NCBI RefSeq assembly: GCF_003751445.1
Contig: NZ_RJUU01000001.1
Span: 2,113,001-2,177,000, forward strand
From: Streptomyces sp. 840.1
GTDB lineage: Bacteria; Actinomycetota; Actinomycetes; Streptomycetales; Streptomycetaceae
DNA length: 64,000 nt
Direction of reading: 5' to 3'
The notes under the pieces were generated by a model. That model was given only the letters and a program-made list of their open reading frames with translations, had not been told where the DNA came from and ran no database searches. The position numbers were made by a program, and so were the translations under genes. Numbering within the stretch: the first letter of the stretch is position 1; each line of letters begins with the position of its first letter. Below are positions 25,896 through 34,398 of this stretch, piece by piece.

Positions 25896-27151
25896 GGGTC
25901 GCGCCGAGCACCGGTACGCCCACGCTGCGCCCCGGTGAACTCGTACAGCAGCACCTCGTCCACGAGCCGGTTCGTGTACAGACGGCGGGTGTCCCTCTCC
26001 CCGAGGTTCTCCAGGGCGGCGAGCACCAGCCCGGGGTCCGTCGCGGCGGCCGAACGCAACTGGACGACCTCCTCCCGGGTCAGCCCTTCGACGCCGTACG
26101 ACGGACCGTCGGCGCACACCACGGCCCACGGCTCCCCCGCATCGGCCACAGCGCGACGGAAGGCCCCGGGCGGGTCCGTACGCCCATGAGCCACCGGCTC
26201 CTCCCGGTCACGCGCCAGAGCGACGGTGATCCAGGCCGCCGGGCGGACCGGCCGCCATCCGGGGGCCAGACCGCAGAGCTCGGCGGCGATGTCACGGGCG
26301 TCGAGGCCGCGGTCGATGAGCGGGCGCAGCGCGTACGCGAGGCGGCGCAGCCCCTCGTGCTGGGTCCAGGCGACGAGCGGCCGCACCTGCCGGGCGACGG
26401 CGATGTCACGGGCGACCCGTAACGGGGACCGCCGCGTCGCGCGGCCGGGCGTCGCGCGCCCGCGCGAGGTGTGGTTCGTGCGCGGGGTGTAGTTCACCCT
26501 CCCACTCACATCAGCCGTGCGTACGTTGTGGCGGGGCCCGGAAGAATGGGGCGCACGCCCGCCTGGACTGCGGTTTTCCACAGGCGAGTTGCCCACGGGC
26601 CGGGAGTCCACCCGCGCCGCCTCCACCGCACGCTCCCGGCCGGCGTCCGTCAGCCCGCACACCCGCGCCTCATGACCGGCGCCCTCCAGGCGGTGGCCCA
26701 TCGCCGAGTCGTACACGGGCGGAATGGTCGCGGCGTAGACCGTCGCCGTGCCCGCGTACCGACGCCCGGACAGGTGCAGATTCCGTTTCGACCCGTGCCG
26801 CCGCCAGACCAGCGCCCCCAGCTCTCGCAACACGCGGACGTGCCGCTTCACCGTGGCCACCGACACCCCGCACCGGGTGGCGGTGCCCTCCAGGTCGTAC
26901 AGCACGAAGCCGAGCCGGTAGTCCATCCGCCCGGCCAGGTCGCGCGCGACGGCCAGCGTCGTCGCCCCCGCCCGGCGGTGCAGGCCCGCCTCGACGAGCC
27001 ACACCACCGCACGCAGCCACGCAGGCGGCCGGGCCCTCCGGGAGGGCGTCGTATCGAGCTCCTGAAGGATGCGGGGTACGGGGATCCGGTCCGGATCAGG
27101 GCATGACGGAGAAGCGCAGCACGAAGCCGCGCCGTTGGGGTGGCGCATCAC
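25883..27151 (-). CDS. Winged-helix replication/regulator-like protein of mobile-element type
   Basis: A 422-residue protein. Residues about 35-130 carry AWLRAVVWLVEAGL, DYRLGFVLYDLEGTATRCGV and the helix-turn-helix SVATVKRHVRVLRELGALVW, then KRNLHLSGRRY. A basic disordered middle (about 175-240) is followed by VARQVRPLVAWTQHEGLRRL and LRPLIDRGLDARDIAAEL. I know this arrangement from Streptomyces multicopy genes near tRNAs and integrated elements, where it is called HTH or replication-like; its role is unproven. The final residues and the stop are encoded by the GGTCA array. GTG at 27151 and ATG at 27148 are both possible starts, and neither has a strong ribosome binding site. Confidence 0.7.
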   Translation of the reverse strand: MMRHPNGAASCCASPSCPDPDRIPVPRILQELDTTPSRRARPPAWLRAVVWLVEAGLHRRAGATTLAVARDLAGRMDYRLGFVLYDLEGTATRCGVSVATVKRHVRVLRELGALVWRRHGSKRNLHLSGRRYAGTATVYAATIPPVYDSAMGHRLEGAGHEARVCGLTDAGRERAVEAARVDSRPVGNSPVENRSPGGRAPHSSGPRHNVRTADVSGRVNYTPRTNHTSRGRATPGRATRRSPLRVARDIAVARQVRPLVAWTQHEGLRRLAYALRPLIDRGLDARDIAAELCGLAPGWRPVRPAAWITVALARDREEPVAHGRTDPPGAFRRAVADAGEPWAVVCADGPSYGVEGLTREEVVQLRSAAATDPGLVLAALENLGERDTRRLYTNRLVDEVLLYEFTGAQRGRTGARRDPDLT

Positions 27152-27365
27152 AGTCCGTGGGGTGAGGGGCGGCCGGAGGGGCCGCAGAAGGTCACAGCTG
27201 GGCGGGGCCGTTCGGCCGGCTCAAGGCGTGGGAGTGGTCACCACGCGGGGGTTGGCCCTACGATCGAACGCGAATCCTTCTCTTCACATGGGTGGATTTC
27301 GGATCGGCGGGGTGATGACCCGCTGGTCACCACGGCCGGGCGGTCTCTACACCGCTCGGCCGTTC

Positions 27366-27686
27366 TTATCCGGCGGCAGGCCCCTGTGCTTCCCGATCGG
27401 CCCTGCGCCGTTGCGCTCCGCTCTGGCCCTTGCCGATCTGCTGGGCACGGGCGGCCGAGACCCCTCCGAGGAGTTGCCCGATTTCCCTCCATGTCCTGCC
27501 TTGCTCCTTCAGGGCGTTGACACGCTGCTGCCGCAGCTCTCGCAGCTTCGTCTGATAGCCGGGCCAGCTCTCCAACGCCCGCGACACGGCCAAGGCGCAA
27601 GCCTCGTCGTCCTCGATGTCCTTGAATGCCGCGATGGCTTCCATCAGGCGTTTCACCTCCTTGACCTGCTCGGAGTCATTCGCCAT
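27366..27686 (-). CDS. Small HTH protein with a sigma-like recognition helix
   Basis: A 106-residue charged protein: N-terminal helical part SEQVKEVKRLMEAIAAFKDI, then LRQQRVNALKEQGRTWREIG followed by QLLGGVSAARAQQIGKG, which reads as a helix-turn-helix of the sigma region 4 kind, and a basic end. GGAGGGAG lies ten bases before the ATG. A well-spaced promoter (TTGATT-17 bp-TACAGT) lies just upstream inside an inverted repeat. Function unknown; probably a DNA-binding regulator of the accessory region. Confidence 0.65.
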   Translation of the reverse strand: MANDSEQVKEVKRLMEAIAAFKDIEDDEACALAVSRALESWPGYQTKLRELRQQRVNALKEQGRTWREIGQLLGGVSAARAQQIGKGQSGAQRRRADREAQGPAAG

Positions 27687-27719
27687 CCCCGCGCTCCCTC
27701 CTGCGGTGCGGCCCACACG

Positions 27720-27760
27720 ACTGTAAACCCCGGGCTTGACGCAATCAACCCCGGGGTTTA
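27720..27760 (-). promoter_or_regulatory. Sigma-70-type promoter within an 11-bp inverted repeat
   Basis: On the minus strand TTGATT (27748-27743) and TACAGT (27725-27720) are 17 bp apart and face the small HTH gene. Perfect arms TAAACCCCGGG (27724-27734) and CCCGGGGTTTA (27750-27760) overlap the promoter, and the spacer holds a smaller dyad TTGA-CGCAA-TCAA. Repression through this dyad is likely. Confidence 0.6.
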
Positions 27761-27878
27761 ACTTCGTTCTCGCGAGGCCGACCAACGGTCCCGTAGCAAC
27801 AGAACGGCCCCGGCCCGGAGTTCGCACCTCCATGTGGCCGGGGCCAGTCAGAAACCTGAGATCACCAGGAGACCGACC

Positions 27879-28115
27879 ATGCGCCATCCTTCCACCCCGG
27901 ACCCCGCACCCGACAGGCGGCTCGTCACGCTGCCTCCACTCCCCACGCTGTCCACCGAGCAGCAGCGAGGCGTGCACTGCGTCTTCTGCGGTACGAGCCT
28001 GCACACAGGCGCGGTCCGCGACCTCGGTCCACGACTGGTCGAGGCGCACGGATCGGTGGTCCGCTGGTTTCCGCGCAGCTGTCCGTCCTGCCCGGGGGAG
28101 CAGGAATGCCGCTGA
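27879..28115 (+). CDS. Small zinc-ribbon-like protein
   Basis: A 78-residue protein. After a Pro-rich start (MRHPSTPDPAPDRRLVTLPP) come HCVFCGTSLHTGAV and RSCPSCPGEQEC, two CxxC pairs that could bind one zinc. AGGAG precedes the ATG by seven bases. Similar tiny genes accompany HTH regulators in many Streptomyces accessory regions. It overlaps the next small gene by 10 bp. No function can be assigned. Confidence 0.6.
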   Translation: MRHPSTPDPAPDRRLVTLPPLPTLSTEQQRGVHCVFCGTSLHTGAVRDLGPRLVEAHGSVVRWFPRSCPSCPGEQECR

Positions 28116-28264
28116 TGTGCGACCGGTGCGGGAAGCCGATCGCCGCCGGAGAGGAGGAGCGCGCAGCGATCCACGGGGCGTCGGGGCCGGGCGGCACGAT
28201 CATCGTGCACGCGGCGTACTGCCTCGCCCCACGGTCACGCCCAGCCACTGCGCATCGCGCATAG
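28106..28264 (+). CDS. Very small zinc-binding-like protein (52 aa)
   Basis: The frame reads MPLMCDRCGKPIAAGEEER and continues to IIVHAAYCLAPRSRP. The CxxC pair with a later His and Cys looks like a treble-clef or zinc-ribbon knuckle. GGGGGAG and AGGA lie upstream of the ATG, and it is coupled to the preceding 78-residue gene by overlap, so both are probably translated together. Its 3' end coincides with the break point of the truncated lipoprotein frame on the other strand. Confidence 0.5.
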   Translation: MPLMCDRCGKPIAAGEEERAAIHGASGPGGTIIVHAAYCLAPRSRPATAHRA

Positions 28265-28281
28265 GACACGACAGCGGACGG

Positions 28282-28491
28282 GGCGACAGGACTGGTCGCC
28301 TCGGGCTCCGAGGCAGCCCATGTCCACCACCGGCCCTGTAACTCTGCTGAAGGAATGGCCCTGTTCTCCGTCACCGGCGCGGTGCTCGCCGATGCCGGCC
28401 CCTCCGCGCCACCCGAGCCTCGGACCGACCGCGTCCCACACCCCGCCATCGCCACCAGCACTACAGCCGTCAGGCCCGCTGCACGCACCAC
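28282..28491 (-). pseudogene. N-terminal fragment of a secreted lipoprotein gene
   Basis: The first 70 codons read as a lipoprotein: MVRAAGLTAVVLVAMAGCGT with lipobox, then an LQGRWWTWAASEPEAT segment that I recognise from a Streptomyces family of exported proteins (recognition from memory). After SPVA the frame continues antisense to the zinc-ribbon gene in a composition unlike such proteins, and the family's Cys-rich remainder is missing. I read it as the stump of a gene cut by the arrival of the neighbouring accessory genes. Confidence 0.45.
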
Positions 28492-28558
28492 CCCGGCATA
28501 GCAGCCGACGCGACATGAGCGGACGCCTTATCCACGGGTATGGAACCAGGCGGGCAAC

Positions 28559-28596
28559 GCGAGAGGCCCCCAGGATTGCTCCTGGGGGCCTCTCGC
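28559..28596 (-). terminator. Strong hairpin downstream of tRNA-Arg
   Basis: GCGAGAGGCCCCCAGG (28559-28574) pairs perfectly with CCTGGGGGCCTCTCGC (28581-28596); one more A-T pair leaves a TTGC loop. It begins 7 bp beyond the tRNA 3' end. Confidence 0.85.
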
Positions 28597-28602
28597 CTGC
28601 TG

Positions 28603-28675
28603 TGCACTCGGCAGGATTCGAACCTGCAACCTTCTGATCCGTAGTCAGATGCTCTATCCGTTAAGCTACGAGTGC
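28603..28675 (-). tRNA. tRNA-Arg (ACG)
   Basis: The minus strand folds as a 73-base tRNA. The acceptor GCACTCG pairs with CGAGTGC, the anticodon loop CTACGGA gives ACG, the T arm is GCAGGTTCGAATCCTGC, and the discriminator base is A. CCA is not encoded. The genes on its 3' side have accessory character, so it is a possible integration site, though no integrase or duplicated tRNA end was found. Confidence 0.97.
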
Positions 28676-28838
28676 TTGGCGTCCTGGGCTTTTCTGCCCC
28701 GTCGGCGTTGCGAGAACAACATTACATGACCTGCGGCGTCACGCGAAATCCATTAGCCGTACCGCTGCTGAGCTGCGAGAACACCGGTTCGAGGCGTCCC
28801 CGATCGACCTCGCCGCAAGCTGTTCCGGCCCGGGAACG

Positions 28839-28872
28839 ACCGAAGCCCCGGCCAGTGGCTCGGGGCTTCGGT
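28839..28872 (-). terminator. Hairpin downstream of tRNA-Ser (GCT)
   Basis: ACCGAAGCCCCG (28839-28850) and CGGGGCTTCGGT (28861-28872) are exact reverse complements around a 10-base loop, eight bases past the tRNA end. Confidence 0.8.
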
Positions 28873-28879
28873 GATCACG

Positions 28880-28970
28880 CGGAGGCGGAGGGATTTGAAC
28901 CCTCGATGGGCTTTAAGACCCAAACCGCATTAGCAGTGCGGCGCCATAGACCGGACTAGGCGACGCCTCC
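28880..28970 (-). tRNA. tRNA-Ser (GCT)
   Basis: A 91-base class II tRNA on the minus strand: acceptor GGAGGCG/CGCCTCC, anticodon loop CTGCTAA giving GCT, a long variable arm, T arm GAGGGTTCAAATCCCTC, and discriminator G. CCA is not encoded. Confidence 0.97.
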
Positions 28971-29194
28971 AGCACACCCACGCGAGCGCGGGTGGTGCGT
29001 GCAGATGATGACACAGCTGCTCGCCGTGTCACCAATCGGTGCCTACGGTACTAGGCAGTCGGCCGCGAGGGCAAAGTGCCTGCGGTTGCGCAACGCCGTG
29101 GCGTGCGAAGCGTTAGTCATGCGGGGGCGCCGCCCCCTCCGTTCCCCTCGGTCGCCGGCCACCGCCGCCGGCGTGCACGACCACAGGAGCCCGC

Positions 29195-29656
29195 ATGCTG
29201 CGTCGCCTCGCCCTCACCACTGTCGTGTCCCTCGCCGTACTGTCCGCAGCCGCCCCCGGCGCCCTGGCTTCGGAGGGTCCGCTGCCCCGGCCGTTGCTGC
29301 CGCTGCCGCTGCTCCAGGGCGCGGACGGCCCGACGCACCTGACCGTGGTCGTCTCGGGGTCCGGTGACCCGGCGGCGGACGGCAGCTACGAGCTGGAGTG
29401 CGAGCCGGCGGGCGGCAGCCACCCCGTGGCGCAGCAGGCCTGCGACCGGCTGGCGCAGCTGCCCGGCGAGCGCACGGACCCGTTCACGCCGGTGTCCCGG
29501 GACGCCATGTGCACGCAGCAGTTCGGCGGGCAGGCCACCGCCCGGATCACCGGTAGCTGGCGGGGGCGAAGCATTGATGCCGCGTTCGACCGGAGCAACG
29601 GGTGCGAGATCGGGCGCTGGAACAACCTGCGTCCGGTGCTCCCGAACGTCCGCTGA
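29195..29656 (+). CDS. Subtilisin inhibitor-like (SSI-family) secreted protease inhibitor
   Basis: A 153-residue precursor. The signal peptide (RRLALTTVVSLAVLSAAAPG) is probably cut after GALA. The SSI fold is recognised from LTVVVSGSG, SYELECEPAGGSHP, QQACDRLAQLPGE, MCTQQF, GSWRGRSIDAAFDRSNGCEI and the end RWNNLRPVLP, with the four conserved Cys. By alignment with SSI (C-P-M before the scissile bond) the reactive site is C-T-Q-Q, giving Gln at P1, where Met or Lys is more usual. AGGAG precedes the ATG. These inhibitors control extracellular proteases during development. Confidence 0.9.
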   Translation: MLRRLALTTVVSLAVLSAAAPGALASEGPLPRPLLPLPLLQGADGPTHLTVVVSGSGDPAADGSYELECEPAGGSHPVAQQACDRLAQLPGERTDPFTPVSRDAMCTQQFGGQATARITGSWRGRSIDAAFDRSNGCEIGRWNNLRPVLPNVR

Positions 29657-29869
29657 GCAGCGGCTGCACGGGGCGCGGGAGGGCGCGCGGGGGCACGTAA
29701 TGGGCCAGAGTCGTGCACCGTATGTACAGAACCTTGGTGAGAGCTCCCCCTCATCCGCCGCCCCTTGCCCCTCCCCTGCCTTTAGACTCCTTCAGTGACA
29801 GCCTGAGGCCCGAGGGGCAAGATGGGGCCGCTGTCGGCAAGGTGCAGTAATCAGGGAGGAAGCGTCGTC

Positions 29870-32800
29870 GTGAGCAGCAGGCCATCCCGAGGCGCTGCTC
29901 GCCTCGCAGCCATACTCGACGCCCTGCCGGACGGGCTCCTGCTCGTCAACTGCAACGGCACGGTCGTCAACGCCAACACCATCGCCCTCGAAATGTTCGA
30001 GACGCCGGGCACCGCGCTCGTCGGACGCGGACTGCTCGATCTGCTGCCGGAGTTCGACTCCAAGCTGATCCCGGGGTCGATGCGGAGGCCAGAGGCTGCG
30101 GACGAGCGGGGCCGTACCAAGCCCACGCGGATGACCGCGCGGCGGACCGACGGCAACGAGTACCCCGTCGAGGTGACGAGCGCCAGCCTGGAGGACGGGC
30201 AGGCCGCGTACAACGACGTCCAGGTGAGCTACAACGGCACCTATACGGGTGACGAACTGCTGATGCTCGTCGTGCGCGACCTCTCGGGCACCGTCGACAC
30301 CGAGGCCGAGCTGGCCCGCTCGCAGCGGCAGACCGAGATGATCCTGCGGGCCGCGTCCGAGGGCGTCGTCGGTACGGACACGGACGGCCGGGTCGTCCTG
30401 GTCAACCCCGCCGCCGCCCAGATCCTCGGCTTCCGCGCCACCGACCTCGGCGGCCAGGAGCTGCACCCGCTGATCCTGCACTCGCGGGCCGAGGGCGAGC
30501 CGTTCCCGTACGAGGAATCGCCGCTGGCCGACACCCTCAAGTCCGGGCGCAAGCACCGGGTGCGCGGGCAGGTGCTGTGGTCCAAGAGCGGCGCGCAGGT
30601 GCCGGTCGACCTGACGACGGCCCCGGTGCGGGACGGCGACCAGCTGGTCGGCGCCGTGATGACGTTCACCGACCGCCGGCCGTACGAGGAGCTCGGCGAG
30701 CAGCACGCGGCCGAGCTCGCCGCGCTGAGCGCGAACCACACCGGCGCGGTCACCGAGCTCACCGCGAACCACGCCGCCGAGATCACCGGGCTCACGGAAC
30801 AGCACGCGGCCGAGCTGGCCGACCGGACCGAGCGCTACGCCTCCGCGCTGGAGGAGCAGGCCGACCGGATGCAGGAACAGGCCGGACGGCTGGCGGAGCT
30901 GTCCGCCCGTCACACCCAGCTGACCGCGGTGCTGGGCGAGTCGCTGCGCGGACCGCTGGAGGAGCTGCGCGGCGAGCTGTCCACGCTCGCCGCCGACCCC
31001 GCGGGCCAGCTGTGGCCCGAGGCCAACCAGATCCTGCACCACCTGGCCGCCGGCTACGCACGGATGACGACACTCGTCGACAACGTACTGAGCTACCAGC
31101 GTCTGGACGGCGGTGCCGAGGCGCTCGTCAAGACGAACGTGCTGCTGGACGGCGTGGTGACCGCCGGTATCGACGCCGCCGTCGAGCTGATCGGCCCCGG
31201 CCGCGCCCAGTTCGCCGTCCACGCCCCGCCGATCGAGGCCGAGGTCGACGCGGGGCGGCTGGTGACCGCGCTCGCGCACCTCGTCGCGGACGTCGCCGGG
31301 GTCGACTCGACCGGCAAGGCCCGGCTGGTGCCGGGCGGCGGCTACGTCGACTCGACGGTGGTCGTCGCGGCCGCACAGCGTGGTGACGTCGTACGGATCG
31401 AGGTACGCGGACCGTTCGCCGGGGGAGACCCGGTGCACGAGCCGATCGTGCGCGGGATCGTACGGGCGCACGGCGGCGTGCTCCAGACCCACGAGATGCC
31501 GGGCATGAGCGGGAGCGCGTACGTGCTCGAGGTACCGCTCGGCGCGGGCTCGGGCACCGTAATGTCTCCCATGGCCCCGGCGGCTCCGGAGGTTCCGGGA
31601 GTTCTCGACGGTCCGGGAGCTCTCGACGGTTCGGGGGGTCTGGACGGTTCGGGAGTGCTGGACGGTCTCGGGGGGCCGGCGAGCTCCACCGGGCTGGAGG
31701 TGGCTCAGGCACCTCAGAACGCTCAGGTTCCTCAGACGCCTCAGGTACCCCAGGCTCCTCAGACGCCTCAGGTTTCCCAGGCGCCTCAGGTTCCTCAGAC
31801 GCCGCACGTTCCTCAGGTCGACGCGGCTCCCGGGGGCGCGGGTGTTCAGCAGGGCGGCGGGGGGCGGCGCCGGGCGCGCAGGGGCTCCACCGACGCCTTC
31901 CTGGAGAGCCCCGGGGGCGGTTCCGAGGGTGCGGGCGAGCCCGGGGCCGCGAGCGGGGACACCGGGGCGGCCGAACCGACCGGCCGGCGGCGGGCCCGGC
32001 ACCGGCCTGCGGCCGAAACCGTCGACGAGTCCGCGGCCCAGGCCATGGACCCGTCCGCGACTGCCGCAGCCGTGACCTCGGCCGCGGCCGTCCTCGACCA
32101 CGACGGCCAGATCCCGAACGAGATGGTTCCGGCCGAGCGGAGCGGGGGCTCCGGGCGCAGGCGCGGCCGGCCCAGTCCGGCGGAGACCGGTGCCCAGGCA
32201 GCCGACGGGCGGCAGGGGCCGGGGCAGGCCCTGGCGCTGCCCGCTGCTTCCGGGGCGCCGTCGGAGGGGTCCGTAGTGACGGCCGCCGAGGGCGCTCAGG
32301 GGGCAGGGGGCCGCCCGCAGCGCGGGCAGACCGTGCCGCCGCAGGGCGTTCCGGCCGAGGCGCCGACGCCCGTACCGGCCGGCGGACACCGGGCGCGCCG
32401 GGGCGGCGCGAACCAGGGCGGCGAGAACCGGCTGGCCCTCCCGGCCGCCATGCCGTCGGTGAACGCCGTCGCGTCCGAGGGCTCCGGCGCCTTCTCCGAC
32501 CTGGACGACGCCGCCCGGATGCAGGCCCCGGCGCAGGAGGCCCGTCCCGCGGCGCCCGCTCCGGAATCCGCCCCCGTACCCGCGCGGCAGCAGCCGACCG
32601 GGCGACGGGCCCGGCGCGCGCTCTCCGCCGCGCAGGACCGGGCAGCGCAGGCCGAGCCGACGGGCCCCCGGGTCCCCTTCGCGCTGCCGCCCGCCGCCGC
32701 CGACCGGCTGCCGTCGCCCGCCGAGGCCGACGCCTCGCTGCCGGGGCGGCACGACACCGTGTCCGGCCCGGTGGACCACGACCACACCCCGCCGCAGGCC

Positions 32801-34309
32801 CACCCGCTCCCGACCGGACGCCGCCGCGCCCGCCACTCGGACGCGACCGCCGGCCCGGAGGCCGCAGCGGCGACGGCAGGGGCACCGGAAGCAGAGCCCC
32901 CGGCCGTCCCGGCGGCCGCCGGGCCCTCCGGGGAGCAGTCCGACCGCGACGCGGAGTGGCCCGGGACGGGTCACACCACGCACACCACCGGCACGACCAC
33001 GGCCGCCGGCCACGCGCGCGGCTCCGGCCCCGACGACGGCTCCGCAGGTCACGGCGGTCACGTGGGGCCCGAGGAGACCCGTCCGCGGCCCCTCGTGCCC
33101 GGACCCGACGCGCGAAGGCAGCCGTTGCCCGCCGAGGCGCCGATGCCCGGAGGGTCCTCGGACTCGACGCACGGGCGCGCGTTCAGCGTGCGGACGCTCG
33201 GACAGGGGGTGCCGTTCGCCCAGCACATCGCGCACCAGCAGAACCAGACGCTCGGCGGCGCCGGCCGGCGCCGCAAGCTGGCCGCACCGCCCGAGACCGA
33301 CCTGGCTGAACAGGCCGCCCTGCCGGCGTCCGCCGCCCCGGCACCGCAGCAGACGAACACGCAGTCCGGTGCGGCTACCGGCGGCCCCGGCCCCGGCGGC
33401 ACCGGCGGCACGGTGCAGGGTTCGGGATCGGGGACGCTGCTCCCCGCTCAGGCGGCCGAAGGACGCGCGTACGCCATAGGCGCGCCCGACGAGGGAGCAG
33501 CCGAGGGCCCGGAGCCGCTGGACGGCCCCGGTGGCGCGGTCGAGGTCGCCAACCGCCCCTCCCCGCAGCCCGTGGACGACGAGCTGCCCCCGGAGCCGCT
33601 GGACAACCCGCGCCGGCTGCTCGTCTGGCCGGCGCCCGACGTCTCCACCCAGCAGGCCCTGAGCGACCGCGGCTACCGGCCGGTGATCGTGCACTCGCGC
33701 GAGGAGGTCGACGCCCAGATCGCGGCCTTCCCCGCCGCGCTCTTCGTCGACCCGCTGACCGGCCCCATCACCCGCAAGGCGCTCCAGTCGCTGCGCCAGG
33801 CGGCGGTGGCGGCCGAGGTGCCGGTGCTGGTGACGGCCGGCCTGGGGCAGGCCTCGCGGGAGGCCGCGTACGGCGCCGACCCGGCCGTGCTCCTGAAGGC
33901 GCTCGCCCCGCGCGACAGCGAGCAGCACCCGCCCCGGGTCCTCCTGATCGAGGAGCACGAGGACATCGCGCACGCGCTGACGCAGACGCTGGAGCGCCGC
34001 GGCATGCAGGTCGCCTGTGCCGCCACGGACAGCGAGGCGGTCTCGCTCGCGACCCGGATGCGGCCGAACCTGGTGGTGATGGACCTGATGCAGGTACGCC
34101 GCCGCCGGGCCGGGATCGTCGACTGGCTGCGCGCCAACGGCCAGCTGAACCGCACCCCGCTGGTCGTCTACACCTCGGCGGACATGAGCCAGTCGGATCT
34201 GCCGAAGCTGAGTTCGGGCGAGACCGTGCTCTTCCTCGCCGAGCGTTCGACGAGCGACGAGGTGCAGGCCCGCATCGTCGACCTGCTCGCGAAGATCGGC
34301 ACGAACTGA
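29870..34309 (+). CDS. Giant PAS-PAS/degenerate kinase/tandem receiver protein with a 600-residue disordered linker
   Basis: The 1,479-residue protein contains, in order: PAS 1 (about 10-130: ILDALPDGLLLVNCNGTVVN), PAS 2 (about 150-270: RAASEGVVGTDTDGRVVLVN), a coiled coil with HAAEL-type repeats (285-350), a HisKA-like helix (GESLRGPLEELRGEL) with Glu in place of the phospho-acceptor His, and a HATPase-like domain (about 420-560) without N-box Asn or glycine loop. A Pro/Ala-rich linker (570-1240) has PQ repeats and seven GRRRAR-type basic motifs. Two receiver-like domains follow; the last keeps Asp in VVMDLMQ and Thr in VYTS but has FLAE where Lys is expected. The GTG has AGGGAGGA nine bases upstream. 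Most likely a non-catalytic scaffold or signal integrator. Confidence 0.85.
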   Translation: MSSRPSRGAARLAAILDALPDGLLLVNCNGTVVNANTIALEMFETPGTALVGRGLLDLLPEFDSKLIPGSMRRPEAADERGRTKPTRMTARRTDGNEYPVEVTSASLEDGQAAYNDVQVSYNGTYTGDELLMLVVRDLSGTVDTEAELARSQRQTEMILRAASEGVVGTDTDGRVVLVNPAAAQILGFRATDLGGQELHPLILHSRAEGEPFPYEESPLADTLKSGRKHRVRGQVLWSKSGAQVPVDLTTAPVRDGDQLVGAVMTFTDRRPYEELGEQHAAELAALSANHTGAVTELTANHAAEITGLTEQHAAELADRTERYASALEEQADRMQEQAGRLAELSARHTQLTAVLGESLRGPLEELRGELSTLAADPAGQLWPEANQILHHLAAGYARMTTLVDNVLSYQRLDGGAEALVKTNVLLDGVVTAGIDAAVELIGPGRAQFAVHAPPIEAEVDAGRLVTALAHLVADVAGVDSTGKARLVPGGGYVDSTVVVAAAQRGDVVRIEVRGPFAGGDPVHEPIVRGIVRAHGGVLQTHEMPGMSGSAYVLEVPLGAGSGTVMSPMAPAAPEVPGVLDGPGALDGSGGLDGSGVLDGLGGPASSTGLEVAQAPQNAQVPQTPQVPQAPQTPQVSQAPQVPQTPHVPQVDAAPGGAGVQQGGGGRRRARRGSTDAFLESPGGGSEGAGEPGAASGDTGAAEPTGRRRARHRPAAETVDESAAQAMDPSATAAAVTSAAAVLDHDGQIPNEMVPAERSGGSGRRRGRPSPAETGAQAADGRQGPGQALALPAASGAPSEGSVVTAAEGAQGAGGRPQRGQTVPPQGVPAEAPTPVPAGGHRARRGGANQGGENRLALPAAMPSVNAVASEGSGAFSDLDDAARMQAPAQEARPAAPAPESAPVPARQQPTGRRARRALSAAQDRAAQAEPTGPRVPFALPPAAADRLPSPAEADASLPGRHDTVSGPVDHDHTPPQAHPLPTGRRRARHSDATAGPEAAAATAGAPEAEPPAVPAAAGPSGEQSDRDAEWPGTGHTTHTTGTTTAAGHARGSGPDDGSAGHGGHVGPEETRPRPLVPGPDARRQPLPAEAPMPGGSSDSTHGRAFSVRTLGQGVPFAQHIAHQQNQTLGGAGRRRKLAAPPETDLAEQAALPASAAPAPQQTNTQSGAATGGPGPGGTGGTVQGSGSGTLLPAQAAEGRAYAIGAPDEGAAEGPEPLDGPGGAVEVANRPSPQPVDDELPPEPLDNPRRLLVWPAPDVSTQQALSDRGYRPVIVHSREEVDAQIAAFPAALFVDPLTGPITRKALQSLRQAAVAAEVPVLVTAGLGQASREAAYGADPAVLLKALAPRDSEQHPPRVLLIEEHEDIAHALTQTLERRGMQVACAATDSEAVSLATRMRPNLVVMDLMQVRRRRAGIVDWLRANGQLNRTPLVVYTSADMSQSDLPKLSSGETVLFLAERSTSDEVQARIVDLLAKIGTN

Positions 34310-34398
34310 CCGCCGTACGGTGACGAAGAGGGCCGGCGCGGGATCACTCCCGTACGGACCGGAAGAGGGCGCACGGGAGTGATCCCGTACGGACCGGG

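Noticed and set aside
28603..28675. tRNA-Arg as a proven attachment site
   Set aside because: No integrase gene and no second copy of the tRNA 3' end were found in the accessory stretch, so no att site is annotated.
29792..33973. Open frame of 1,393 codons on the minus strand opposite the PAS/receiver gene
   Set aside because: Composition is typical antisense (Arg/Gly/His/Leu), while the plus strand has clear PAS and receiver motifs.
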